Below, one piece after another: positions 1 to 8,620 of a stretch of 42,903 nt of DNA. The first letter of the stretch is position 1; each line of letters begins with the position of its first letter. The stretch is from Kiritimatiellia bacterium (GTDB lineage Bacteria > Verrucomicrobiota > Kiritimatiellia > RZYC01), in assembly GCA_028708815.1 (NCBI GenBank), contig JAQVYB010000013.1, forward strand, positions 1 to 42,903, given 5' to 3'. The notes beneath the pieces are model-generated. The model ran no database searches. It saw nothing but the letters and a program-made list of their open reading frames with translations, and was not told the origin of the DNA. The position numbers were made by a program, and so were the translations under genes.

Positions 1-109
1 GCAAAAGAGCCCGGTTTTCACCAGCTATGGATCTCTGGCCACGTAATCGAAACGACTCGACTTAGCGGATGCGATTGACAGCACCACCACGGGTTCACTA
101 AGTACTTTG

Positions 110-1183
110 TCATACCCCCGCGCTTCCATTTATACACGCCTCAAGGAACTCCGCGGTGGTTTGAATATTGAAATATCTCCGCGCATAGTCGGATGCATTA
201 CGCGCAATCTTTATCCTCTCGACAGGATTTTGAAACAACCTTTCAACCCCTTTTAGTAGAGACAATGGTTGATCCACCTCACCAAGCATGCCGGTTCGTT
301 CATGCTGAACCACCGTTTCCGTTCCACTCACGCGCGCGACAACAGGCACACACCCGTGCGCCATGGCCTCCATGACTGCAATTGAATTTCCTTCAAACTT
401 TGTAAAGGACAGATAAATATCGGATCGCTCGTAATACGTCGCGAGTTCGCTCGGAGGGACGGCCCCAATAATACTAAAATAGCGGCGACGCCAGAAAGGA
501 ACCTTTTTCATATCATCAAACAACCATTCGTAATAAGGGCCATTACCTACGATGGTTAAATGAAATTTGACCCCCCGCTTCAACAACCATTCTCCCGCCG
601 GAATGAGTTCCGAACATCTTTTACCATAATTCTCAATACGCCCGGCATATAGAATTTCAAGGTGCTTACGACTCGGTCTTTCTGCATGTGCATCAGGCAC
701 ATCAACCCCGAGCAACAACAGCTTCGAAGGACTTTCCAATCGCTGATCAAGCAGTTCACAAACATGCTTGCTCACACCAAACTGAATATCCACGATGTCC
801 TGATTGTCCTTTGCGAGTTGGTAATAGTCTTCATGGTCGGAGTGACAGATCCCGAGAATTTTCAAAGAGACATTTTTGTTTTTTTTAGCATATCTCAGGG
901 CCTCATAGCCTCGCGGAAATTGATTGGGAAACACACAGGTGTCCCCCAGCGCTGCATAGGCGTTTCCCATCTCGGGAATCGACATGTTTTCTGCCGAGGG
1001 CAATTCCATAAAGGGTAGATCCCGAATCATCTCTCCAAGCTTTGTGGCATCCAGCTGTAACCCGCCATGCACCACCAGTTGAACATCATGCCCGACATTC
1101 GATAAAGCCCTGGCCAAGCGAAGACTGCTTACCTCTACGCCACCCACGGGAATACCATTACTAAATAAATACGAGAATTTCAT
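110..1183 (-). CDS. Glycosyltransferase family 4 (GT-B)
   Basis: 357-aa ORF; N-terminal GGVEVSSLRLARAL, C-terminal EGNSIAVMEAMAHGCVPVVARVSGTETVV typical of GT4. Confidence 0.88.
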   Translation of the reverse strand: MKFSYLFSNGIPVGGVEVSSLRLARALSNVGHDVQLVVHGGLQLDATKLGEMIRDLPFMELPSAENMSIPEMGNAYAALGDTCVFPNQFPRGYEALRYAKKNKNVSLKILGICHSDHEDYYQLAKDNQDIVDIQFGVSKHVCELLDQRLESPSKLLLLGVDVPDAHAERPSRKHLEILYAGRIENYGKRCSELIPAGEWLLKRGVKFHLTIVGNGPYYEWLFDDMKKVPFWRRRYFSIIGAVPPSELATYYERSDIYLSFTKFEGNSIAVMEAMAHGCVPVVARVSGTETVVQHERTGMLGEVDQPLSLLKGVERLFQNPVERIKIARNASDYARRYFNIQTTAEFLEACINGSAGV

Positions 1184-1197
1184 GGCAAGAAAATCAG

Positions 1198-1365
1198 TCA
1201 GATCGTTTTTTTATGAAGGATACATTGAATTTCCGCCAACACATTGGGAATCAAAGGCTGATCAATGATTGATTTCCTGAGATTAACCTTTTCGGGCGTT
1301 GATATCTCAAGCATTCCCCGCCTTTTTAATCGCGGTCCTTCCGGCAATAGCGCAGGAAATTTCAT
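1198..1365 (-). CDS. Possible small ORF (55 aa: MKFPALLPEGPRLKRRGMLEISTPEKVNLRKSIIDQPLIPNVLAEIQCILHKKTI)
   Basis: Open frame read directly on the minus strand just upstream of the GT4 gene; no recognised family; may be a remnant. Confidence 0.25.
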   Translation of the reverse strand: MKFPALLPEGPRLKRRGMLEISTPEKVNLRKSIIDQPLIPNVLAEIQCILHKKTI

Positions 1366-1381
1366 TGATTAATCACTGGGT

Positions 1382-1670
1382 TTAAATCCAAGCCGCCCAA
1401 ATGGGGAATAGAACATCCCGGTTAAAACGTTCCCGATTCCTGCCGCCACGGGCCTGGTGAATGAATTGCAGGAAGCGGGTTTTTAGGTCCTCCGCCAGAG
1501 CAATCGTCAGGTTGTGGCGAAAGTATGTTACGATGTTCGGCCAATGTCACTTAAGGAGTTGCACAACCTTCTTGACCGGATTAAGCCGTGTGGCAATCGC
1601 CTCTTTGCACCAAGCTTTAAAACTTCTTGTGGCAGCATCAACCTTTTCATATCTCCAAAAGGTTATTAAA
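1382..1670 (-). pseudogene. Decayed ISL3-family (IS204/IS1001/IS1096/IS1165) transposase C-terminal fragment
   Basis: Minus-strand conceptual translation FWRYEKVDAATRSFKAWCKEAIATRLNPVKKVVQLLK*HWPNIVTYFRHNLTIALAEDLKTRFLQFIHQARGGRNRERFNRDVLFPIWAAWI* resembles the ISL3 C-terminus (SRLxPxxKVAxxLKxHxxNIxTYFxHxITNAxxEGLNxxIQ...GxRNxxxF). One in-frame TGA and no start. Confidence 0.7.
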
Positions 1671-1678
1671 AGAAACGA

Positions 1679-2437
1679 CTACGAAAGCTTACGAAAACGG
1701 TAATAGTATCGGTATTCATTGAGGTATGAAGATTGATCGACCAGTTTAATTTCCAATGGCTGAAGACCGTTTATGCGGGCGTAACGTAGTAAAACATCGT
1801 GCCTCATAACAATCGGTTCCGTTTCAGTCGGCTTTTCGTGAAAACCTATTTGTGCTAATAATTCGCCCCCGTTTTTCAGCAACCGGGAAAATTCTCTTAT
1901 ACATTTTTTTAGATTATCGACATGATCCAGAGCGTTTACACAGAGAATTCGGTCAAATTCACCCTCAGGTAAGCCCGTATCTTCCCCTCGGGCATTAATA
2001 TAGGTAACACCATGCTCATTCAAAGGGAACCCGATCATTCGATAGACATCAAGCAGATGATCCAAACCATACTTTTCGCAATTTTTAAATCCTATCAACC
2101 CACATGTAGGACCACATCCCACATCCAACACCTTCATACCAGTAAAGCTATCGTCTCTCACATTGAGAAATCGTTTATACCGCTCAAAGCTATCGTCGTA
2201 ACAATTGCGCAGGAGCGCGACTCTGCGCTCCTCTGGCGTGGAGCAATTCTTGATTATTTCATTATACAGGCCTTGCCAAAAGTTCGACTCCTCCCGGAGT
2301 TTGATGCGGTAGCCCATAAATACTCTTCGCAATGGGCCTTTAATCCGGTTCCTGAAATACCAATATGGGGCCCAGCGCAAACAGACGAGTAAGCTGTGTA
2401 GCTTCTTTTTAATATCCGTGAAAGTCATTTGCCTCAT
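1679..2437 (-). CDS. Class I SAM-dependent methyltransferase
   Basis: VLDVGCGPTCGLIGF motif I, FDRILCVNALDHVDN, LLKNGGELLAQIGF. Confidence 0.85.
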   Translation of the reverse strand: MRQMTFTDIKKKLHSLLVCLRWAPYWYFRNRIKGPLRRVFMGYRIKLREESNFWQGLYNEIIKNCSTPEERRVALLRNCYDDSFERYKRFLNVRDDSFTGMKVLDVGCGPTCGLIGFKNCEKYGLDHLLDVYRMIGFPLNEHGVTYINARGEDTGLPEGEFDRILCVNALDHVDNLKKCIREFSRLLKNGGELLAQIGFHEKPTETEPIVMRHDVLLRYARINGLQPLEIKLVDQSSYLNEYRYYYRFRKLS

Positions 2438-2516
2438 TGCTCCAGAGAATTGATCCGCTACGCACTGGTATCATTGAACAACCTATCACACATAGATTAC
2501 AAGCACTCCCAGATGC

Positions 2517-3476
2517 TCAGTCCTGATTCTGACCCCTATGCAAGATGATCTTCCCCAGCAACCTGCCGGCAGGCAACAAGATTGCCGGGCTCGCCCACCC
2601 CACCCTCATACTAAACATCCACGCCATCCACGCTTCATTATAATTACCGGTCGCACAATTATGCTCACAAATCATCAGTCCTCTTGTTGAGTAAGTCCTT
2701 CGTAAACAGGTATAATACCTCCAGGCGTCACGAAGATAGCCACGGCTGACTTGGAGTGCTAATCTTTTAGCCATATACTCCTCGTTCTGAGCCGCCACCG
2801 GACGATATTTTTTCGAATCCTGACCTGGATGCACTCGATATTTTATTAATGGCTCACCTATATAGGCAATATTCCAGCGCGCCGCTATTCGAAGCCACAT
2901 GTTGAGGTCTGTCGCCAAACTCAACCTCGTGTCAAAATCGCCTAGTTGATCAATGACTTCACTCCTCATGATTACACTCGGAGCAACAATCCAATTATCA
3001 CCTTTGAAAACAGAGGAAAAGGCATCATCGCCCGATTTATATACGTGGCTTTCACGCAAACTGTTTAACGTCGGACCTTCTATAACTTCGTTACGCCCAT
3101 TTATAAATAATGCATCGGAGCAGACCATACCTATCCGGTCATGTTCCTCCATGAGCATCACCTTTTTCTCAAGATTCGCTCCCATCATCAGGTCATCAGC
3201 ATGCGCAATATATATGTATTTCTCATCCCGCCTCTGCCGAAGACATGTGTTAAACGTCTTTGTTAGTCCCTGATTTACCGGATTAAGCACCAGCTCTATG
3301 CGTCTTTTTGCTTCTTCCTCCTGCAGTATTTCCCTAGTACCGTCAGTCGAACAATCATCTACACAAACAATGCGCACATTTCGGTAGCCTTGATTTATGA
3401 CCTCGTTAATGGTCTGTGCTATATATTTTTTGACATTATAAGCTGGTATCACGACCAGTATACGATGCTCATTCAT
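2517..3476 (-). CDS. Glycosyltransferase family 2
   Basis: RILVVIPAYNVKKYIAQTI...VCVDDCSTDGT...IAHADDLM, classic GT2 motifs. Confidence 0.92.
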   Translation of the reverse strand: MNEHRILVVIPAYNVKKYIAQTINEVINQGYRNVRIVCVDDCSTDGTREILQEEEAKRRIELVLNPVNQGLTKTFNTCLRQRRDEKYIYIAHADDLMMGANLEKKVMLMEEHDRIGMVCSDALFINGRNEVIEGPTLNSLRESHVYKSGDDAFSSVFKGDNWIVAPSVIMRSEVIDQLGDFDTRLSLATDLNMWLRIAARWNIAYIGEPLIKYRVHPGQDSKKYRPVAAQNEEYMAKRLALQVSRGYLRDAWRYYTCLRRTYSTRGLMICEHNCATGNYNEAWMAWMFSMRVGWASPAILLPAGRLLGKIILHRGQNQD

Positions 3477-3504
3477 AAGAACCCTATATTTCTCATACAG
3501 CGAA

Positions 3505-4923
3505 TCACTTGCCTAACACCTTTAACAAACCATTATTCACCTTGCCTGGATAGCGCCACGTGATTTCTTCTGTACCATAAATGATGTGGTCCGCCGCCTC
3601 AACCCCCTGCATGAAGCTATGGTCCATATTTCCTGCTTCATACTTCCAAGCCCCAAAGCGGCCACGACTATATACTCCGTGTGCAAGCAAATCATTCAGG
3701 ACTTCATGTACGATCGCATCCCTATTTATGGTTGGAACCGGATATCCATATTCTGCACACATAGAATAATGATGAATCTGTTCCTTATTCTTGTTCGATG
3801 ATTCAGCTTCATCCAGGCCGAGACAGGGAAAAAGATGAGAGATTCCCGATAACGTATCCCTATCAAATGAATCGGCATTCAGCATCACATCTTCTCCCGG
3901 CCGGCTCGTTTCGCACATAAAGGAACACATCTCCGGCGACGGAGTGTGCGAACTTGAGAATAATGAAAACGGGGTAATCCGATAAAAGCACGCATCATCT
4001 GCAGGACAATAGATCCAGGTTTTGTCAGACATCTCTTTGGGAATACTGCGTTCAAGCCCGAGACAAGAGACATAGGTGTGTGAGAACCGTAACTGATCAG
4101 TCATTTGACTTAGCCTCTGCTCATTGCACATGCGGCAGAGCAGGTTCAACGGCGTTGATGATATGAGAACATCAAAATGCTCAACCGATCCGTCGGAAAG
4201 CGTCAATTCTTTGCTCTGGAGATTAAGCACCACAATTTGAGACTTCAGTCGAATTTTATCTGGAGGGATTTCTTTTGCGATGGCATTAAAGATTCTACCG
4301 GTGCCTCCATTTTTCGGAAACATAAACAGTGCGTTTGGCCCCCAATCAATATCATCAACACCCGCCGCCATATTCCGTTTAACCCGTTGCAGATCAACAG
4401 ACGGCACGCGATCACCCAGCCAGTTGGCCCCCATCTGTGAGGGATCGGTTGACCAATTTTTCCGATTATAGGGAATCATAAAATGATTTGCGATTCCCTC
4501 ACCAAACTGATCGTATATCCATTCTTTGAAATTGCTTGCTGATTTTTTCGGACTATCCCCCAACTTCTCAAGCCCGCCCAGGCATTCCTCTCTTATATGT
4601 TGCGGCAAATGCCAGAAATTATACTGAAATGGATACGGCACCCAACAACCATAAAGGCGAACCCATGATTTTCTTATGTGCTTATAATATCCATCTGGCA
4701 ACAAATGTTTAAGGAGGCGATCCATATATTCATAATGCGAATGAAGCACATGAACAGCAAAATCCCATGTATAACATTTGCTATCCCGAAATGAGGCAGA
4801 CAAGCCGCCAACATACGAATTCTGTTCGTAAATTATGTAATTCTGATGGCCCAATTCCTCCAACCTGTGTGCAGCCCCCAACCCACATGGACCGGCTCCA
4901 ATTATTACAATTCGTTTTCCCAT
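3505..4923 (-). CDS. FAD/NAD(P)-dependent oxidoreductase, UDP-galactopyranose mutase / protoporphyrinogen-oxidase-like
   Basis: N-terminal dinucleotide-binding motif RIVIIGAGPCGLGAAHRLEELGH; YVGGLSASF. Confidence 0.8.
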   Translation of the reverse strand: MGKRIVIIGAGPCGLGAAHRLEELGHQNYIIYEQNSYVGGLSASFRDSKCYTWDFAVHVLHSHYEYMDRLLKHLLPDGYYKHIRKSWVRLYGCWVPYPFQYNFWHLPQHIREECLGGLEKLGDSPKKSASNFKEWIYDQFGEGIANHFMIPYNRKNWSTDPSQMGANWLGDRVPSVDLQRVKRNMAAGVDDIDWGPNALFMFPKNGGTGRIFNAIAKEIPPDKIRLKSQIVVLNLQSKELTLSDGSVEHFDVLISSTPLNLLCRMCNEQRLSQMTDQLRFSHTYVSCLGLERSIPKEMSDKTWIYCPADDACFYRITPFSLFSSSHTPSPEMCSFMCETSRPGEDVMLNADSFDRDTLSGISHLFPCLGLDEAESSNKNKEQIHHYSMCAEYGYPVPTINRDAIVHEVLNDLLAHGVYSRGRFGAWKYEAGNMDHSFMQGVEAADHIIYGTEEITWRYPGKVNNGLLKVLGK

Positions 4924-5012
4924 TTATCTATTATCCTATTTCACGCCCATTTCATAGATCATCGAACCGAACAACTGAAACAAAAGAAATATCACCATTG
5001 ATGTGCAATGAA

Positions 5013-5891
5013 TTACGCAGATGGCATGTCCGATATCAACCCCTTATCGGATGCCATTGGAAAAAGCTCATCAAATTGTATACGATCAAAAACCTCGAGA
5101 TTCCCTCCGCGCGTGGCGTTTGCAATTAAAACACCTTTCCGATCTGCCTCCTTTTTAGCACGTTCATATGCACGTATATGACGATTTATATTAGGTGGAT
5201 ATATACTCTTTGAATTCCCCCTGTAATTCGGATGAAAGTGTCCCCGCCCATGCATCATATCAATACTCACCGGCTCGTCACCTTCAGCCGGTCCAGTATA
5301 CCCGGGATAATTGCAATCTACCCCGACAAGATAAATTTTTTTGAATCCCATATACAATGCAAACTGAAGGTGGTTGTACGTACACGTTGACCCCCAGTAT
5401 ATTCCTCTAAAGGGATCCCGCCCGAAAGAAGGAACCCAGTCATCTGATACCTCTTCCCATATATACCGATAATACAGGGCATTCTTAAAGTATCCACCAT
5501 TCCTCAACACCTCTTGATGAAGAAAGACACAACTATTCTCAAGATGCATTCGGATGTTTTCAGAATTCTGCATAACATAAGATGTTTCTACTGCTGTATA
5601 AAACGTAGGCCGCCAATCCGTATCAGAAAACGCAAGCCCGATATCATTCGATGCAAATGTAAGTTCCTCTTTTAGTTTATCCAAATCCTCAACACACAAA
5701 CTCGGCCCGTTCCCCACAATAAAACACCGCCCCCCTGGATATTTATTTTTCAAGGCATACAAACGGCGATCATTGGTTGACAATGGCAACCCAATCCTGG
5801 ATGCAAAATGTGATACCCCCATATAGCGAGCCAGGAAATTGTAGTATCCGCCACAAATCGAATATATTGTGTCAAGGCAGCTTCTAAGCAT
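5013..5891 (-). CDS. DUF115 / 6-hydroxymethylpterin diphosphokinase MptE-like (Maf-related) protein
   Basis: GGRCFIVGNGPSLCVEDLDKLKEELTFASNDIG and KIYLVGVDCNY motifs of DUF115/Maf-type proteins. Confidence 0.8.
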   Translation of the reverse strand: MLRSCLDTIYSICGGYYNFLARYMGVSHFASRIGLPLSTNDRRLYALKNKYPGGRCFIVGNGPSLCVEDLDKLKEELTFASNDIGLAFSDTDWRPTFYTAVETSYVMQNSENIRMHLENSCVFLHQEVLRNGGYFKNALYYRYIWEEVSDDWVPSFGRDPFRGIYWGSTCTYNHLQFALYMGFKKIYLVGVDCNYPGYTGPAEGDEPVSIDMMHGRGHFHPNYRGNSKSIYPPNINRHIRAYERAKKEADRKGVLIANATRGGNLEVFDRIQFDELFPMASDKGLISDMPSA

Positions 5892-5914
5892 TTGATTTGT
5901 GGCCCATAAAGAAA

Positions 5915-7816
5915 TTACAGTTCATTATACTCATTTAATTTGATCAAAGCTCGGCAAGCCTCTGCATTATTATTCAAATGCCCGCTCCATATTTCCGGAA
6001 CCCAGGAAAATTGTACTTCAGATAGCACACAAAGCACTGAATCCCAATCAATCTCTCCTTCCCCTATCTGCAACCCTTCGCCATCAATCCCTTTTGCATC
6101 CGATATGTGCACATGGCGGACGTATGGAAGGCATTTGCACACGTAATTTTCCAATAACTCTCCGCGATAATTGCAATGCATTTGTGCATGGGCCAAATCC
6201 AACGTCATTCCACAACCAGCATATTCGCATAACCATGAAAAATCTTCGGCATAGGCAAACAGATTCTGAAACCACTGACCGCCCAGATACCAGGGACGGG
6301 GCGGCAAATTTTCCGGAAGTAGCTGACAGTCACGCCCTTCAAGACGCATAAAATTCTCTGCGGCTACAGCAAGTAACTCCGACCGTTTTTCGACGGGCGC
6401 ATCCATGCTCATCCCTCCAAGGTGAAAAACAATGCCGGGTTGACCACTAAAACGCTTGCCCAACTCAGCCGCCTTATCAATCGTGCGCTGGAATATTTGT
6501 ATCGTATGCTCGCGCTGCGATAACTCATCGGCACTCAAATCAAGCAGGCGCCCGGCGTCAAATTCCGGAGCATGGACAATTAAACGCTGCGAATATCGAT
6601 TTTGTAACATGCCGGCGTCGAAATTCAAATCACTCGTGCTGAAATGCAACTCTACCAACATTGGATTGTGCTCAAGAACAGTGTCAAGGTCATGAAACCG
6701 GGCTTTCAAACCCCACGGGTGCTTGAATAAAAAGGTCTTATTTTTTTCTTTCTGGACAGGTGGCGTATCAAGATCCGCATCTACGAATACATCGCCTTTG
6801 CATATGTCGCGTTCTAGCGTTCTGCCCAGCAAGTCGTTGTATCGCTGCGGAGACAGCCCCTTGCCCGGACCTTTGACCTCCACCATATCAGATGTTACAA
6901 CAGTACCCTTTATACAATCACATGATGCAATCAAACTTTTCCGAAACACCTGTTGGTTGAGCTTCTCCATCGTTGACATGCCTTTCTCATGTCTCACAAG
7001 TGATTTTTCTGCATTACGAATATCGCGGACAAGACGTGCAAAGCCACTCGGCTCAAGACTGGTCGCATGATCAGGCCCGACCAAAGTCCTATCAAGCGTC
7101 AGGTGTTTTTCTATAATGCATGCTCCCAGCGTTAATGCGACCAATGGCATGGCAATGCCCCGCTCGTGGCTACTGTAACCGACCGGAACTCCATACTTTT
7201 TCAGCGTTTCGATATACCGCAAGTTCAGATTCTCAAATGGCGCCGGATAGGTGCTTACACAATGCAATATAGCGACAGCATTAGTTTTCTTCGACAACCA
7301 GCGCATTGTATAGTCAATCTCTTCTGCAGTCGCCATTCCCGTTGAAAGAATTAATGGTTTGTTCGATTCAGCCAGCTTTTCAACCAAAGGCATATTAACC
7401 AAATCGGCGGAGGCCACCTTGTACGCAGGAGTTTTAAGTTCTTCAAGAAACCTGAAACTTTCTTCATCAAACGGCGTACACAAAAACGTTATTCCATTGT
7501 CTTCACAATGCTGCTGAATACAGCGAAAATCATCCAGTTTTAATTGTGAGCTCTGCAATTGAGGCAACAGGTACTGAAAAGCCCATTCGGCCAAATTTGG
7601 ATTGTTCAGCAATTCCTCCGGATAGAGTTTTTCCAGATCGCGCAATTGAAATTTAACCGCATCGGCACCCGCCTTGACAGCCGCGTCAACCAACTGTAAC
7701 GCCATTTCCAATGCTCCATTATGATTAATCCCTGCCTCGGCAATGATATAGCACGGAGCGTCACCTCCAACCAGCCGACCGCCAATCTTCATTTGCTTCT
7801 GCTCGTTATCACTCAT
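5915..7816 (-). CDS. neuB: NeuB-family nonulosonic acid synthase with SAF domain, fused to a C-terminal xylose-isomerase-like TIM barrel
   Basis: CYIIAEAGINHNGALEMALQLVDAAVKAGADAVKFQ...IIEKHLTLDRTLVGPDHATSLEP (NeuB), KSLIASCDCIKGTVVTSDM (SAF), then ~270 aa with VFHLGGMS...LLPENLPPRPW...GMTLDLAHAQMH...HVHISDAKGIDGEGLQIGEGEIDW...PEIW. Probable start MSDN, overlapping the neuA stop (ATGAGTGA). Confidence 0.9.
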   Translation of the reverse strand: MSDNEQKQMKIGGRLVGGDAPCYIIAEAGINHNGALEMALQLVDAAVKAGADAVKFQLRDLEKLYPEELLNNPNLAEWAFQYLLPQLQSSQLKLDDFRCIQQHCEDNGITFLCTPFDEESFRFLEELKTPAYKVASADLVNMPLVEKLAESNKPLILSTGMATAEEIDYTMRWLSKKTNAVAILHCVSTYPAPFENLNLRYIETLKKYGVPVGYSSHERGIAMPLVALTLGACIIEKHLTLDRTLVGPDHATSLEPSGFARLVRDIRNAEKSLVRHEKGMSTMEKLNQQVFRKSLIASCDCIKGTVVTSDMVEVKGPGKGLSPQRYNDLLGRTLERDICKGDVFVDADLDTPPVQKEKNKTFLFKHPWGLKARFHDLDTVLEHNPMLVELHFSTSDLNFDAGMLQNRYSQRLIVHAPEFDAGRLLDLSADELSQREHTIQIFQRTIDKAAELGKRFSGQPGIVFHLGGMSMDAPVEKRSELLAVAAENFMRLEGRDCQLLPENLPPRPWYLGGQWFQNLFAYAEDFSWLCEYAGCGMTLDLAHAQMHCNYRGELLENYVCKCLPYVRHVHISDAKGIDGEGLQIGEGEIDWDSVLCVLSEVQFSWVPEIWSGHLNNNAEACRALIKLNEYNEL

Positions 7817-8510
7817 GGTGGTCTCCTGCACAAAGGCGCTGCATTATTTTCTCTGCTTCAATAAAATCATCTTCAGCATCAATATCAACAGCACTGTCTG
7901 GAGGCATTTCGTACAACACAATACGCCCTCCGAGGCGATTCTGAAACTGCCGTAGAACCCTCGGTTTAAACACATAAATTGAACCATTCTCGTGATACAA
8001 GGGAGATAACTCCTGATGACGGGGACGCGCTCTATAGTCATAGTTTAACGAGACAGCTTTCCCTTCAGACTTTTTCCAAAAAAACTTCAGAATGGGAACA
8101 ACGGAAAGCAAACTGTCTGCCTGACTCTTTTTAAGCATGGCAACAGCATCATCAACATCACTTCTCCGCCTTACTGGCGAAGTACACTGAAGAAAAACAA
8201 CAATATCCGGCTCATACCCCTCTTGTTCACAAAGCCGCTCAAGAACGTGAGACAAGGCAGCCTCAGAAGTTGCCGAATCCCCGCTAATGACCTCGGGCCG
8301 CTTGATCACCTCTGCGCCCCACGTGCACGCAACATTGGCAATTTCATCATCGTCCGTTGAAACAATGACACGGCTTACTGCTTTGGCCACAAGGGCCGCC
8401 TGAATAGTCCAGGCAATCAGTGGCTTGCCGGCAATCATTCGAATATTCTTGCGAGGAATTCCTTTTGATCCTCCACGTGCAGGGATAATTGCCAGAACCT
8501 CTTCTTCCAT
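7809..8510 (-). CDS. neuA: Acylneuraminate (nonulosonate) cytidylyltransferase
   Basis: VLAIIPARGGSKGIPRKNIRMIAGKPLIAWTI...STDDDEIA...LQCTSPVRRRSDVDDA. Confidence 0.92.
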   Translation of the reverse strand: MEEEVLAIIPARGGSKGIPRKNIRMIAGKPLIAWTIQAALVAKAVSRVIVSTDDDEIANVACTWGAEVIKRPEVISGDSATSEAALSHVLERLCEQEGYEPDIVVFLQCTSPVRRRSDVDDAVAMLKKSQADSLLSVVPILKFFWKKSEGKAVSLNYDYRARPRHQELSPLYHENGSIYVFKPRVLRQFQNRLGGRIVLYEMPPDSAVDIDAEDDFIEAEKIMQRLCAGDHHE

Positions 8511-8620
8511 ATTCTTATTTTTCCAATCTGGTTAACAAAAGCCGCTGTCACCGTGATGGTGTGACGGTATTACACAGGTAACGTCTCCACGTAATCACAA
8601 CAAAGATCAAAGCCCCCCCC

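Noticed and set aside
1461-1703. 80-aa plus-strand ORF
   Set aside because: The opposite strand carries a recognisable ISL3-type transposase relic.
8546-8568. Hairpin GTCACACCATCACGGTGAC upstream of neuA1 as a terminator
   Set aside because: Short stem and no downstream T-run on either strand; insufficient support.
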